Positions 1 through 12,392 of a DNA stretch of 64,000 nt are shown one piece after another; within the stretch, counting starts at the first letter, position 1; each line of letters starts with the position of its first letter. Origin of the DNA: Heliocidaris tuberculata (Eukaryota > Echinodermata > Echinoidea > Camarodonta > Echinometridae); contig CM046836.1 of the NCBI GenBank assembly GCA_025618425.1, positions 10,081,004-10,145,003 on the forward strand. The letters are read 5' to 3'. The translations under genes were made by a program, and so were the position numbers. Below the pieces are notes generated by a model. That model made no database searches. It was not told the origin of the DNA and was given only the letters and a program-made list of their open reading frames with translations.

Positions 1-899
1 CCCTCCTTCTCTTCTCACGAAGACCTCGGCATTTATTGACTGGCCTGAAACCAGCGTTTGAGTATCTACGAGACCGAGTGTTTACTTTGTTACTGAGAGC
101 CCGTCGAGAGCGGTCTTCTTAGCTGCATACTTAATGCAGAGTAAGAGAATATTGAACGATATCGTGGAATGTGATTGCTATGTACTCAGTAGTAAAATCC
201 AGGAATCTTAAATTGGCTGATGAAGTATTCTATTATTAGCCCCCTCCATATATCTCAGTCTCACCTGATTATTATTGGAGGAAAACTAGGTTATGTTTCT
301 CTGAGGTTTGGATCACCATTTTGTTTACTAGATGACTCGCCGTGTCGTGTCATTGTTGGTGGTTACTTTACGTAAGGTGAATGATTGCTTATGGAGACAG
401 AAGAAAACATGTGAATAAAACATTTACACAAAAATAAAATCAAACTCTATATAAAAGTCACATTCGGTGATTATTGCACGTCTTCTAGAACGCGTTTATA
501 GTTGTTGTTTTTCAAGCCAGAATCAGCGTGTTTGTACTCGGTTGTTTCCAGAGCTTTTTGTTTTCAATTGCAGAAACACGATTTTAAAACACAGTTGCAA
601 AACTCACAAAAGAGGCGCGTTTAAAAACACATTTTTTTGCGTGGAGAAAAGAGCTATAAACAGGGAATCGCGAAACATCGTTTAAAAACTCTGTTTCATA
701 TTACCGTGTTGCAAAACGTTGATCCTGGCTTCGCAGTTGAGCTGTAAACGCACTCCAAGAAAGATACAACGTATCTAATGCCTGAAATATTGAGCATATG
801 TATACCTGATTTTTATCAATTAGTGCAAATAAAGTTCAAGAAGTTGTCCCTTTTTACAATAATGACACCCTTTACGTTCCGCGCTGGTTATGATTTTTA

Positions 900-902
<3 letters not shown>
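1..902. other. Intergenic, nothing recognised
   Basis: No open frame with a recognisable family, splice-bounded exon or TIR element was found here. The only frame of note (467-685, plus strand) is short, Cys/Arg-rich and has no recognisable domain, so I do not call it a gene. Confidence 0.35.
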
Positions 903-958
<56 letters not shown>

Positions 959-974
959 ATGTGTGTGTGTGTGT
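903..974. repeat. (TA)n followed by (GT)n microsatellite
   Basis: About 50 bp of pure TA is followed by a short TG run. It lies between unannotated sequence and the 3' end of a LINE fragment. Confidence 0.95.
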
Positions 975-1014
975 GCATATATATATATAACTGATTTAAG
1001 AATGTTGTTTTTTC

Positions 1015-2290
1015 AATTTTCAATTCAATTCATTCATTAAAAATGATACAAATGAACACAAACAAACGAACAAACAAATAAAAACAAGTTAAAAACATGT
1101 AAATAAAACATTCACATAGACTGGCAAACAAACAAAGTAATGATAAAAAAAGTGTAGGTACAACGTATATACGTAATGGCAATATGATAAGTTGAAGAAA
1201 ATGAATGGAAATTGGGCATGTGCTGAAAAAGCCAAAAGGAAGACTTGTTGAATCGCACACATCCAGAATATCTGGATTATTTAAATTATTACAGTAAGAA
1301 TGTGGCAAGTACCGAGTAATGAAAATAAAGATAAAACTCAAAACTTAAAACATAAACACTTTAATAGGAACAACAAAAAAACCAAACAAGAAAAACTGGT
1401 CGTTTCTAAGTAATCAATAACAATAGAAACTGCTTATATTGTCTTTTAAATGTATTATTAAATTGTATATTCAATATGCTCAAGTCCAAATCATTCCATG
1501 AATTGGGGCCGGTGTGTCGAATTGAATGTTTTGATCTATCATTTGAGAAGGTCCATCTGTGAAATTGATTAAACGATCTAGTATATGTGGCTGTGAATAT
1601 TAGAATTAATTGAGAACATGTTAATTAAATATGGTGATAAAGTTTTTGAGTGGTAGCGTTGCATAACTGAAGCAATTTTGAATCTTTGTCATGTCTGGCA
1701 ATTTAAGCGTACGTAATGATTTAAATAACTGTGAGGTTGATGCATTATAGTCCGTTTTCATATATATACCTATTGCCTTCTTTTGCAGTATAATTAATTT
1801 TTGTAAATGGCAAGAATACGTGTTACCCCAAATTAAATTACAATAAGACAAATGTGACAAAATATAAGCATTATAAAGAGTAAGTAATATATATAACTAG
1901 GTAATTCATATTTCAGTCGATTTAAAATTCCAATAAAACGTGATATCTTGACACAGACTGAACTAATGCGATCATTCCAACATAAGTTATTGTTTAAAAT
2001 GAAACCTAGAAATGTTATTTAATCATAAAATTTCAAAGGGGTTGTGTCTATTTTAAGAGATAACTCAGTATAACTATATTGCACACCTCTCCTTTTATTA
2101 AAAATAACACATTGAGTTTTACTAGTATTCAAGGAAAGTCTATTGCACTTAAACCAGGCAGATATTTGGGCAAGATTCCTATTTAAGGTTTCAATTAAAA
2201 TGTTAATATCATCATTTGAAGCAAGAAGTAACATATCATCCAAAATAAAATGAGGTTCATGGCAATGTCACTAATATAAATTAAAAATAA
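1015..2290 (-). mobile_element. LINE 3' fragment (reverse transcriptase C-terminal part)
   Basis: Read on the minus strand, broken frames encode the end of a non-LTR reverse transcriptase. Around 2243-2030 there is a decayed active-site region (WMDDM where FADD is expected) followed by the typical segment with AWFKCNRLSLNTSKTQ. Around 1860-1620 there is the HLSYCNLIWGNTY block. Around 1520-1430 there is the C-terminal SWNDLDLSILN block. Several frame breaks separate these. The minus-strand 3' end has GAATTGAATTG followed by A-rich sequence, resembling the tail of the larger LINE at 32.1 kb. It is a 5'-truncated, dead copy, probably of the CR1/L2/Jockey group. Confidence 0.85.
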
Positions 2291-2949
2291 CTGTGGATTC
2301 AGTTATTCAGACTCGTATATATATATTTTAAAAAGTAATTTCACTCATTTTAAACATCTGCCTCACGGTATTTCATAAACAAAAACAAAAAAATGCTCTC
2401 TGTAAGTCGGAACAGAATATTATCTCATGTTTATGATCCATATTCAAACATCCAATCAATAAGCTCTTTATGAATAAACAAGCCACTAAAAGCTCTGCCA
2501 TTGTCTTTGTCTATCACATGATAAAAAGTGCCCTTATGAATGATTTATTTTGTGAAGTGCTCTTTCCACTTGTTTTCCAACGGTACAAAAGCAATGACCA
2601 TGCGAAGAAAGAATCGCCATATTTTTGGCCATTATATGCTTTAGTCCCTAATGTACATATTCATTGTAATATCCAATCAACGTATCGGAGTATCACAATA
2701 CACATGATCGAATTGGAACAAAGTCAATGCATGCAGCGGTTGGCAATCGATAATGGTTGATATATCTTTTTGATATTGTGTTCTTTTACAATATTAAATG
2801 ACTAAAAATGGGTAGAGCTCATACAGATACAAAAATTCGTATGCGTATGTATCTCAAAACTTTAAGCAAAAGTGCTTCCATTTCGCCCAGACTTCGTAAT
2901 ATTCATTAAGTCATAAAAATAAATAAATCGTCGTGATCATTAAAGTACA

Positions 2950-3096
2950 GGGCCCTCTTGTATAAAAAGTTGTGATTAAACGCAACTCAAAAAATTAAAC
3001 GCAAGTCCCAAATACGCGATCCTGATTGGTTGAAAATCGAGTTGCGTTTAATTTTTTGAGTTGCTTTTAATCGCAATTTTTTATGCAAGAGGGCCC
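2950..3096. mobile_element. 147-bp hairpin MITE with GGGCCC ends
   Basis: Two arms of about 55 bp are inverted copies with only a few mismatches. They start GGGCCCTCTTG at 2950 and end CAAGAGGGCCC at 3096, and the loop is about 37 bp. There is no coding capacity, which is the layout of a foldback non-autonomous DNA element. Confidence 0.85.
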
Positions 3097-4158
3097 GGAT
3101 GTGACAGGCCAGTTTTATGACACCAGTGTATGCGAAAACATTACCACATTTAGTTCCACTGGGATTATTCAAAAAGAAAATATTCCTGCTTTTTCCCATG
3201 GGTATGATAAAACAGCGAAAAATCCTCAGTGGTTATAAAAGAAGATGCAGCTGAAAAATCACAGCTGTTGCCAATTTGCCGTAGAAAAATATAAATCGGC
3301 TTTTGTTGATTTTGCCGTTTTAAGAATCATCCTCAAAATAATGAAGACAATTTGATTTCGTCTAAATGGAGCAATGTGATTGACAGATAAAGTATTATGT
3401 CATGAAAGCGAATATTCATTGGAGGAAACCTCTTGAATTCAACGAGGTCGAAAAAAATAAGGTCAGAATGTGCTCCCGCTAGAATAAAAAAACGCAGAAG
3501 AGACAAATGACAGGTACCATTCAGTTCTTCTTTTGAATGTGCCTTCAAGACTCACGCAATCCACCTTGATAACAAAGCCAACATTGGGCGTATCATGAAA
3601 TATATAAACGAAAGAGAGAGAACAACTCTATAGGGAGTCTGAAGAATCTGAAACCAGACAAGGGGGAAAGTCGGTTATAAAAAAAAATCGAACTGTATAT
3701 AAATCAAAATAGTTACTGATAAATCTATTTGGGGGGAATATGAAGTGGTTCACTGTTACTGAATCATAAACAGATCGGTGACCATTTTTTTTTTTTTTTT
3801 TTTTTTTTTACTAATTGACATCCCTTTAAAAATACATTTTGTCCAAAAACTGAAATGATAAATTTTCATTCTTTCACTATAATACCTTAAGATATTTTCT
3901 TTTTCCCCTAATATTTATTACATACCATATAGGCTTTACTCATTGGAATTCAAGGGCGACATTTTATAAGAAGTGAACGTATATTGCTCAGGTTATGATT
4001 TTTTAGGATAGTATTTTTCAATGTAGAAATAGAGGTAGGATGAATCTAGAACGAGACATATAAACTGCAGTGCATCCCTACGATCCATTCGAAAACAGCC
4101 TTTGGCTACTCACAAAAGCAATATTGCATTGCTTTAAAGATAATGTCATCAGCTCGTG
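3097..4158. other. Intergenic, no gene seen
   Basis: AT-rich sequence with a run of about 25 T at 3785-3809. The minus-strand frames at 2987-3199 and 3333-3548 are short and show no domain, and the first overlaps the MITE. Confidence 0.4.
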
Positions 4159-4159
4159 G

Positions 4160-4264
4160 TTTGAGCTGGTTGGGCTATTTATCAAGCTGGTTGGGCTATT
4201 TGTACAGGAGCTTGGGCTATTTGTCGAAGTGGTTGAGCTATTGATAAACGAGGTTGGGCTATGT
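4160..4264. repeat. Short tandem repeat, about 24-bp unit, 4-5 copies
   Basis: Diverged units of the form GGTTGGGCTATTTNTC recur every 21-27 bp. Because units are often multiples of three, frames stay open on both strands (a Leu/Val-rich one on plus, a Ser/Thr/Asn/Pro-rich one on minus). That openness is a by-product of the repeat. Confidence 0.75.
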
Positions 4265-4999
4265 TTTGGAGGCAAAGAAGCGTAACCTGCACACGTCTCA
4301 AGACAGCGCCACCATGTTTGGTCTATCGATGTGGGGTAACCCACAATCACGTGACGGTGAATATCTTGCAGGAAGTCTGGGTGATTTTTTTTCCCGCCAT
4401 ATGACCTAAATTTCACGTATTCATTATCGTCTGCCCGAGGGAAAATGGGGATTTTTTTGCAAATTCTGTACGGGTGTGGGCGTGTATATACAATAATGTG
4501 GAGAGCTTCCTCCTTATCTATCTCTTGGGCTTCTTTCCGTTTCCCCTCCTTCATTTCATCACATCATCTCATCTATCTCTTTTCTTCCCTTAATATCTTC
4601 TCTTATTCTCCTATTCCTTTTTTTTTCCTGCACACTACCGGTGGTGCACGGCATTTGACTCAAGTTCAGGCAAGCATCTCTGAGAATTTACCTTTAGAAT
4701 ACAAGATGTAGGGCTCTCGAGATAAAACCATACGGTACTGATGAATTATTCTATATAAGAATAATCACTGAATGTAATATTTTGAACCGTTAGACACTAT
4801 TTTTAGAGAGAGAAAGATATGCTTCCTTCTATAAAACTGAAAGATATTCTTTATCAGATGTTGTGTTTGTAACAGTTTCCATGGATTGTAGGACAAAATT
4901 TAAGGTAAACCGGTTTCCGTGGGCAGAGGAAATGGATGAAGTCGTCGATGCTTGTCTTATACGAGAGTATTACTGTCTCAAGAAAGAGAGAGACAAGGC

Positions 5000-5000
<1 letters not shown>

Positions 5001-5036
<36 letters not shown>

Positions 5037-5094
5037 GCAATGGAAATACCCACATGAGAGTCTACCCAGGGTAGCCCCCCCCCCCCCCCCCCCG
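5001..5094. repeat. (TA)n at 5001-5034 and poly-C at 5077-5094
   Basis: Simple sequence. It creates spurious IYIYIY and PPPP frames on both strands. Confidence 0.95.
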
Positions 5095-5119
5095 GGTCGA
5101 TTAGGGAATTTAAACATTT

Positions 5120-5400
5120 TACGTATGTTCTGGCCATTTAGTCCATCCAGGATAGATAAGAATCCCAACTGCCTATTGCAATCATCCTAGACACTTTAGT
5201 TTATTGTCAACCCAGAGTTGTCTTTGTGTCCATTGAGTCAACCCAGGGTATATCACAGGCATCCTAGACGTTTTAGTTTTCCAACCCAGAGTAGTGTTTG
5301 TGGCTATTTAGTCAACCCAGGGTAGATAACAATTCCAACTGTTTCTATCACACGTGTCTCAGATTTTTAATTTGTTGTCAACCCAGACCTGTATTTGTAG
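5120..5400. repeat. Minisatellite, about 100-bp unit, nearly 3 copies
   Basis: The phrases GTCAACCCAG, CATCCTAGAC and TTTAGT recur in the same order in three diverged units (about 5128-5220, 5220-5300 and 5300-5396). No coding function is seen. Confidence 0.75.
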
Positions 5401-5789
5401 ATGCCTGAAGTATTTGGTATCCTCGTAATTGGTTCAAGTGCGAATAAACTGTAGATTTTGTAAGTTAGAGATCAATAATACGAGATTTTCAATTTTCGAA
5501 GTGATCGCGTTACTTTGCCGGATCATTGTCGGATGATTCTCCCATTTGTTCCTACACAATAATGACTAAAATGTATTTTTCTCAAAATGTTATGGCATAG
5601 CTGCATTTCCTTATTGCAGGACATCACAATATAGAAATGAATAATTGTTTTAACTACATGAAAATGTGCTGTTGTGGGGGAGAGGGGGTCGTGTTGTTTC
5701 CATAGCTGCATTGGCGACATAATGGATGGTCTTAATAAAAAGGTGCAGATCGTGAGACTTACCTCGTTTCCAAATTTCCTCCTCCCTCC

Positions 5790-5806
5790 CCACCCCCCCC
5801 CCCTCG

Positions 5807-5847
<41 letters not shown>

Positions 5848-5895
5848 CTCTCTCTCCCTTTCTCCCTCTCTCTCTCTTTCTCTTTCCCTTAATCT
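5790..5895. repeat. (CT)n-rich tract
   Basis: C-rich then CT-rich sequence, giving an SLSLSL shadow frame on the plus strand. Confidence 0.95.
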
Positions 5896-5899
5896 CTCT

Positions 5900-6180
5900 C
5901 ATGCATTAAGATCCTCCATTTTTTAACAATACCCTACAGTGATGCAAAGCTCTCAAGTAATCACTCATATAGAATGTGTTACTTCGTTGTAAATGTGAAA
6001 ACGACTATTCAAAAATATTAGCAAGTCTCGTGTGGTTGTATTATATGGACCCTTTCTATATTGTTTTTAAACGTTTTTAAAAGAAAAAAAATCAATCAAA
6101 AATGTTCATCAGCAACTCTTTTGTTATCATCTACTAGTAGCTAATGAGGAGAACCTTATACGGAACATTATTGTAACCAG
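5900..6180. other. Intergenic, nothing seen
   Basis: Short AT-rich stretch between a microsatellite and the next TIR element. Confidence 0.4.
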
Positions 6181-6763
6181 GGACCAGTTTCTCGAAACCG
6201 GCGCACGTCATAAGTCTACCCATTTCAATAAATCGCTGGTCCGGACCAGGTCCGCTCTAAGTCCTAAAATTTTGAATTACTGAACGGCGCGGGCCAAAAT
6301 AGTCCGCTCTGTTTTAGAGCTGCTTTTAGGAGCACCAGGAGCGCACCAGGAGCGGACCAAAGAATTACCGAAAGGTATCAACACCAAAGTCCGCCCTAAA
6401 ATTCCTCGCACGGTCAAAGGTCACATTGAGCGCGTGCTATCGAAGCTTCTGTGCGATTCTGCAATGCTCCGCACGAAGATGACGTCATGTATATGTGGGC
6501 GTGTGCAGTTACCATGAGAGTTGCTCTCTTTTGGGCTGATTATTGAAGGGGTCCTCGTAAGAGAAGCGCGGTCCCCAGTGAATTACTGAACGCAGATTTT
6601 ACTGCTTGGTGCGGACTATTTTAGTGCGGACCAAAAGTGGAAGAATTATTGAAAGGGGTATTATTCGTGGACATCCCATTGAAACGCAAGTTAATTCTGT
6701 ATAACACGCGTTTCTATGTAATGTCCAAGAACTTAGACTTATGATTGTTTCGAGAAACTGACC
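6181..6763. mobile_element. Non-autonomous TIR element, about 583 bp
   Basis: The left end reads GGACCAGTTTCTCGAAAC with CATAAGTCTA just inside. The right end is the inverse, TAGACTTATG then GTTTCGAGAAACTGACC. The interior holds further inverted GTCCGC/GCGGAC blocks (around 6290 and 6630) and a higher GC content than the flanks. No transposase frame is present. Confidence 0.8.
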
Positions 6764-7067
6764 TCTGTTTTCTTTTGGTGATCGGCAGGCATCAGCTGGT
6801 GATTTTTCTTTTTTATTTTTCTTCTTCTCCTTTCTTTCTTTCCCTCTTCTTCTGTTATTGTACTTTGTATTTTGTATTCTCTGCTATTGTTATATTGTTT
6901 TCCTGGAAATGAAATAAAATTTAATAAAACATTGAAATAAAATAGGTGAAATTTTCAGAGGAGAAAGAAAACTTTGCCATTCACATCCTGTTTTCTTCAC
7001 GTACGTCGAGTCGGTTTGATAAACATAAATCAGTGGCGTGATACCTATACGTTACCCCCATTCAACC

Positions 7068-7108
<41 letters not shown>

Positions 7109-7707
7109 CTCATTTCTCCCATTTAAAAGAAAAAGATTCAAGCAAAAAGGGTCATCCTTAACTCTTTTCAGAGGGAAAGAGAACTTCACCAAAATAGATA
7201 TGCGATGATTATGCCACTGTGAAACTTTTGCAATTACATGGAATTTTGTATTTAGGATATAATAACATCTCATTTCATATCATTACAAAGGTTTGGGAAA
7301 TCAGAACAAAAAAAAAACGACTCTATGATCTCTAAAAACATGACATTGATGAAAGACCTTCTTTATTAAAACTATTTCAGTTTATAAATGTGTTTAGTGC
7401 AGCCCAATGATCGGCAAATTAAGACTGGGTTCTCGATTTCGCGTCCTTCTTTCAAACTCTAAACACTCATTAAATATGAAGAAAGGGTTGACGTCTTCGC
7501 GTTGTGAAACCCTTTTGTATCGCAAGAGAAAACGGTGGATATTTTCCCCGAGGGAGCGGCAACGAACTTACACCTCACCACGTCATCAGGCCTGGTGTGA
7601 TCCCGCCGTGCAGAGTTACAATCCATCTCCGAACGAGAGGCCTTGCTTTGGGATTCTCAGGCTTGAGGAAAAGGGGGGATGGACGCTTAGTATGGGGAGA
7701 CGCTTAG

Positions 7708-8492
7708 TATGGGGAGCCAAGTGTTCACCTACTTATTCTGTACAAACTTGCCTTATTTTGTGACAAGATTCACTAAAAACTCGTTTTTGTTACAAAATTA
7801 TTAAACAGCAATTCATTTTGTGACAAAATGAACTTGAAAAGGTAATTTTGTAACCAAAAATAATCTCTTACAAAGTTTACAGGACAAAATTATTTTGTCC
7901 GATTTCATTTTGTAACGAACATCATTCTGTTCCAAATTCAATATGTCCAATTCCATGACAAAATTATTTTTTCCATTTTGATTTTGAAACAAAAAGATTT
8001 TTAGTTACAAAATGAAAATGGACAAGATAATTTTGTCATGTTAAATTTGTAACAAAATGAGAATAGACAAAATGATTTCATGTTAATTTTATACCAAAAT
8101 TATTTTTGTTACAAAAAGAGAATGGACAAAATAATTCCGTCATGTTAATTTTGTAACAAAATGATTTTAGTGACAAAATGAGAATGGACAAAATAATTTT
8201 CTTTACAAAATGTTATTGGACATGTTAATTTTGTAACAGAATGATTTTTGTAACAAAATGAAAATTTAGAATGATGTTTGTTACAAAATGAAATCGGACA
8301 AAATAATTTTGTGATGTAAACTTTGTAAGAGAATATTTTTTGGTTACAAACTTACCGTTTAAAATTTTTTTTTTTGTTACCAAATAAGTTGCTGTTCAAT
8401 AATTTTGTAACAAAAACGAGTTTTGAGTGAACTTTGTCACAAAATTAGACAAGTTTGTGCAGAATAAGTAGGTGAACACTTGGCATCCCATA
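7708..8492. mobile_element. Foldback element with palindromic TTTTGTNACAAAA arrays
   Basis: The ends are long inverted repeats: TATGGGGAGCCAAGTGTTCACC at left, matched inversely by GGTGAACACTTGGCATCCCATA at right. The match continues for roughly 100 bp, including CTCGTTTTTGTTACAAAATTATT. The interior is built of many imperfect units of the self-complementary word ATTTTGTAACAAAAT alternating with GGACAAAATAATTTTGT, so the element can fold at several levels. Stop codons are frequent and no transposase is present. Confidence 0.85.
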
Positions 8493-9618
8493 GCTTAGTA
8501 GGTCTAAAACTTGGGTTTTCTTCTTCATCAGGTTTTGCAGAAATGGTTATCCCAGGCGTTCTAGGGCGTCGCAAGAATATTTCGAAGGGGGTGTCGAAAT
8601 ATCAATGCCGAAAAGTTGTACGTGACGCATATTGTACATTTTGCCGACACGGATAAGAAGAGTACACAACATAGAATTTGTCGAATGCGAAAACGTGTTC
8701 TAGAAATTACCCAGCCTATTTTGCGGAAAGAAATTATGGATTTGTCAACAGAGGGCCTAAACCCCAGATTTTGGCCAACTCAGCTACAGTGGGCACAACA
8801 CTGCGCACATTCTTTTAATGTCTAAATGTGTGTCTGCCAAACAAGAATTAATCAACATGCTTCATGTTGTTACCGAATGCAACAGAAATGGCTAAGCTTT
8901 GCGTATATATGACTCTGCCCACCACCACCTCACCAACACAAACTCCTCTTGGTATCTTGGCTTACATAAATGTTAGATTGAATTGCTATTTCCAGGTACA
9001 TCAAGATATCGCAAATCAAGTATCGAGAAATTGAATCTTTTCACATCTCTTTTTTTTAATTATTATTATTGAATCAGAGAGATACAAGACGAATCTAAAT
9101 CATCCTTCACATTTCATACGGAAGGATATATATATATCATGCCCACCTTAATGCCATTCAATCCATTTTCCCTAGAAAGCCTGAGGGGATTTCCCCCATC
9201 AAGCAATCGCCTCATCGAGTTGTTTTTAAAGGTCTTCGCCTCATGGAAAACAACACTTTTCATTAAAAGAGCGTAGCCAAAGGGAGTGAGAAATAGTCAT
9301 TTATGGATTCAAGGTCGTTTCCTGGTCGTCTCAAGCTGAGATTTGGACCAAATTATTGCTGTAATAACATGTTTTCGCTAAACGATCTAATAAAGTCTCA
9401 TTTATTGATTCAAGAGGCCAGTATTTGTTTCCTTTTAACCTGCGGTTTTGACCACTGAATTTCTTAACTTTTATGTTTCGCACTGTTTTGTTTTATTTCT
9501 ATTATCGTCTATGTAGAGCCGGAAGGGTGTTAAGTCTGTATTACATTATAATATACTGTAATATTATGAGATAAAGCCCTTCTGTTTCCTAACAGACGAT
9601 ATTATATATTGAACATAA
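8493..9618. other. Intergenic, no supported gene
   Basis: The frame 8616-8825 (69 codons, plus) matches no family I know and has no splice or promoter support. The rest is AT-rich unique sequence. Confidence 0.35.
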
Positions 9619-9620
9619 TA

Positions 9621-9939
9621 CACTGTAAAAAATAACTGTAAAACTACAGGATTTTGGCCATTGAAATTACAAGTTATTGCCGTTATTTCAATTTTAGTCT
9701 TTTTCCTGTAAAACAACAGCATGTTTGTTGGTTTGCCGGAAATCAGCATATATTTACATTTGCCCAACAAACTTGCTGTTGTTTTACAGGAAAAAGACTG
9801 TAATTTTATTTCGGGCGATTGTAAATAATTATATGTTGATTTCCGGTTTTTAAAGAAAAAACTGTGTAAAAACGGGCATTCCCAGCATCCTGACTGCCAA
9901 GAAATTTCCCGTGAAAAAACGGCTAAATTTTTTACAGTG
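9621..9939. mobile_element. MITE with CACTGTAAAAAAT ends flanked by TA
   Basis: The left terminus is CACTGTAAAAAAT and the right terminus is ATTTTTTACAGTG, each flanked by TA as expected for a Tc1/mariner-type insertion. Inside are further inverted segments, for example TCTTTTTCCTGTAAAACAAC near 9700 against GTTTTACAGGAAAAAGAC near 9780. It is about 319 bp and non-coding. Confidence 0.85.
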
Positions 9940-10574
9940 TACTATATATCTTGCCCCAAAATCTCAAAAGTACTGCTAAAACAAATCAACAAAATGTGTT
10001 ATGAATAGTGGATCAATACATGCGATAATATTGATGCTCCGTTTCCATATTGGGGTTATTGCGAATGATTATTAGTGAATGTTGTGCTAATATACCATCT
10101 CACCCTAAAATACCGCTTAAAATAAAATGATCAGTATATCGACGACAATGAATCGATAAAACTCCATCATAGGAGTGATGGATGAAAGGCGTGTGAACCA
10201 CTGGTAAAGATTAAGTACAGTGCATAGGCGGATCCAAGGGCAGAGGGGGCTGCCCCTACTGAGAAAAAAGCATGAAATATCAACAATATTTAACTGAGAC
10301 AAAATCCAGAGGCCCTGCCCCCTCTTGGATGTTCGACAAGACAGCCAGAAATTTAAAGAGGAGAAAACGACAACGACCCTTAAAATGAAAATCTTTTATT
10401 TCTTTTATCGCCCTTTCTAAGGCTCTTTCTTGTCCTGTCTACCCCCCCCCCCCCCCACCCCTCTCTCTCTCTCTCTCTCTCTTGGTACTTCAGGCGGCTC
10501 TGTCTACCTTTCTATTTCTTACTATCTCTTCATATATTTCTGTCTATTAGTATATTTGCCGCGATGATCACTGT

Positions 10575-11031
10575 GGGCCGTATTCTCAACTCTGGTTTAA
10601 CATAAACAGAGGTTAATAAAGACTGACTTAGACCGCAAGTCCAGTCTACACTTTCAAAACTAAATTGTTAAATGACCATCTAAAAGGGCCGAGGAGTGAC
10701 CACTTTTTTTCAAAATGGTAGATTAACACTTTTAACATGATGAATGCAACACTATAAAGGCTGAATCCAGCATGTTAAAAGTGTTAATCTACCATTTTAA
10801 AAAAGTGGTCAATTCCTCCTCGGCCCTTTTAAAATTAATGGTGATTAAATACTTGAGTTTTTAGAGCGTCAATTTCGGTCCAAAGTTAAACCACACTTAG
10901 ACTGGAGTGTAAGTTAAGTCGAAGCTGATTTTCTGAAACTCCGGTTTAAAGGGTTTAAAGGGCAGGTTTAGACTAGATTTAAACCACACTCAGACTGCGG
11001 TTTAAGTTAACCGAAGTTCAGAATACCAGCC
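10575..11031. mobile_element. MITE with GGCCGTATTCT ends (outer element)
   Basis: The left end GGCCGTATTCTCAACTCTGG and the right end, inverse of GGCTGGTATTCTGAACTTCGG, are inverted repeats. They are followed inside by inverted TTTAACC/GGTTTAA blocks. The interior is interrupted by a second hairpin element (10682-10830). No coding frame is present. Confidence 0.85.
10682..10830. mobile_element. Nested hairpin MITE inside the outer element
   Basis: Arms of about 60 bp (AAAAGGGCCGAGGAG start, CTCCTCGGCCCTTTT end) share inverted TGGTAGATTAACACTTTTAACATG and flank a short loop. It lies wholly inside the 10575-11031 TIR element, so it is likely a later insertion, or an elaborated core of that family. 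Confidence 0.85.
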
Positions 11032-12340
11032 TATACAATTTTATTCACGCATACTCATTATTTCATAAAGAGTTCTTATTCAATTAGGGCTATTAAAATC
11101 CGGAGAGTTAACTACGAAAAAACAAATCACATTACATTACAAATAATAATAATAATAATACATAACATTTATATTGCGCTTAACCAGCATATATAGTCTT
11201 TTATCTCTCTTGAAAAAATAGAGCCACCGGGATGTGATCAACAACAACAAAAAATAAATGTCCTATGAATTCAGTCAAAACTATGTAAAAGGGGAAAAGA
11301 ATTCTTTTTTTTTTCCAAAAAACAGCAATATCTATCTTTAAAGCGTATAGCGAAGATAGTGACCAACTTTTTTTTTTCATTAAAAAACTGGCAATTCCGA
11401 ATCTGCCCTTAAGTAAAGAGTAGGCCTACATTTTGATATTATTTTTGAATAACCATGATTTACTTTAGAACGCTTAGCAGAGCATACGAACGAAATCATA
11501 GTCTGACATGTATGAGGAATTATACTGTACACTGCCATCATAGTAAATGTAATTTTATTAATTGACACAGTTAACTTTTTTTCTATGCATGCTTTAGAAT
11601 AAACATTAACGTTCTAATATGTGTAGTATTAGTAAGATTGTCAAGTAAGCTATATATGCTCCTACGCACAGATTTTAAAGTACATCTTTAACTGAAGAGC
11701 GTTAATTTCACACCGGGGTTTTCCCCTTTGAAAATGCAATTTCTTATTGAACCACGTTTGGAGGACTCTTGCTTAAACTTCAAGTATCACATGCTGGGAA
11801 AGAAAGTCGAAATAACTCAGGTTCACGTGGACTTATTCACAAATAATACAGGCAAAGCAGAAGAGATGACGTTGGGAAAGATGTAAGCTTTACTCACTTT
11901 TATGGAGAGTTCGTGCCATTTTTGTTACTTTTCAACACGTAACACATCAATGAGCATGATGAGGGGTTTTCCCGTGTATACGTATGTTTTTGTGATTGAG
12001 TTAATTTACTACTGAGAGGTGAATGTCCTACTCTGTGCGAGTGTTTTTCTCTTCTTTTCTTTTTTCTCTTTTTCTAGGCTCTATTTTCCAAAAGCAATTT
12101 TTTTTTATCTGGTACTACAGAGCCTACTAACAATATGAATTAACACACAGAGTATTTATGATAATAAACTGCCCCCCCCCCCGTCACTTTTTTGTTTTTT
12201 GTTTTATGTATTCTTTTATTCATTTCTTTTCAGTGAAATCAACAGATATTCAAAAATAGAAACATTACAATCATGAATAAAGTATTTAAACAGACACTTT
12301 TACAATTTACAAGTACAGAAAAAGGCAATAGCAACAACCC
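11032..12340. other. Intergenic; one short unassigned frame
   Basis: The plus-strand frame 11734-11886 (ATG to TAA, 50 codons) has a rather protein-like composition, but I recognise no domain and see no clear splice sites, so it stays unassigned. Around 12213-12335 the sequence resembles a LINE 3' UTR (T-rich start, Phe/Asn-poor A-rich text) and ends in poly-C. The remainder is AT-rich with nothing recognisable. Confidence 0.3.
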
Positions 12341-12347
12341 CCCCCCC

Positions 12348-12381
<34 letters not shown>

Positions 12382-12392
12382 CACACACACAC
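12341..12392. repeat. (CA)n microsatellite
   Basis: A run of CA dinucleotides after a short C run. Confidence 0.95.

Noticed and set aside
4078..4554. 158-codon minus frame with Ser/Thr/Asn/Pro repeats
   Set aside because: Its repeat part is the translation of a 24-bp tandem repeat and the remainder has no recognisable domain or splice boundaries.
7407..7763. 118-codon plus frame before the foldback element
   Set aside because: No domain, no splice or promoter evidence, an overlapping second frame, and its end runs into the element's inverted repeat.
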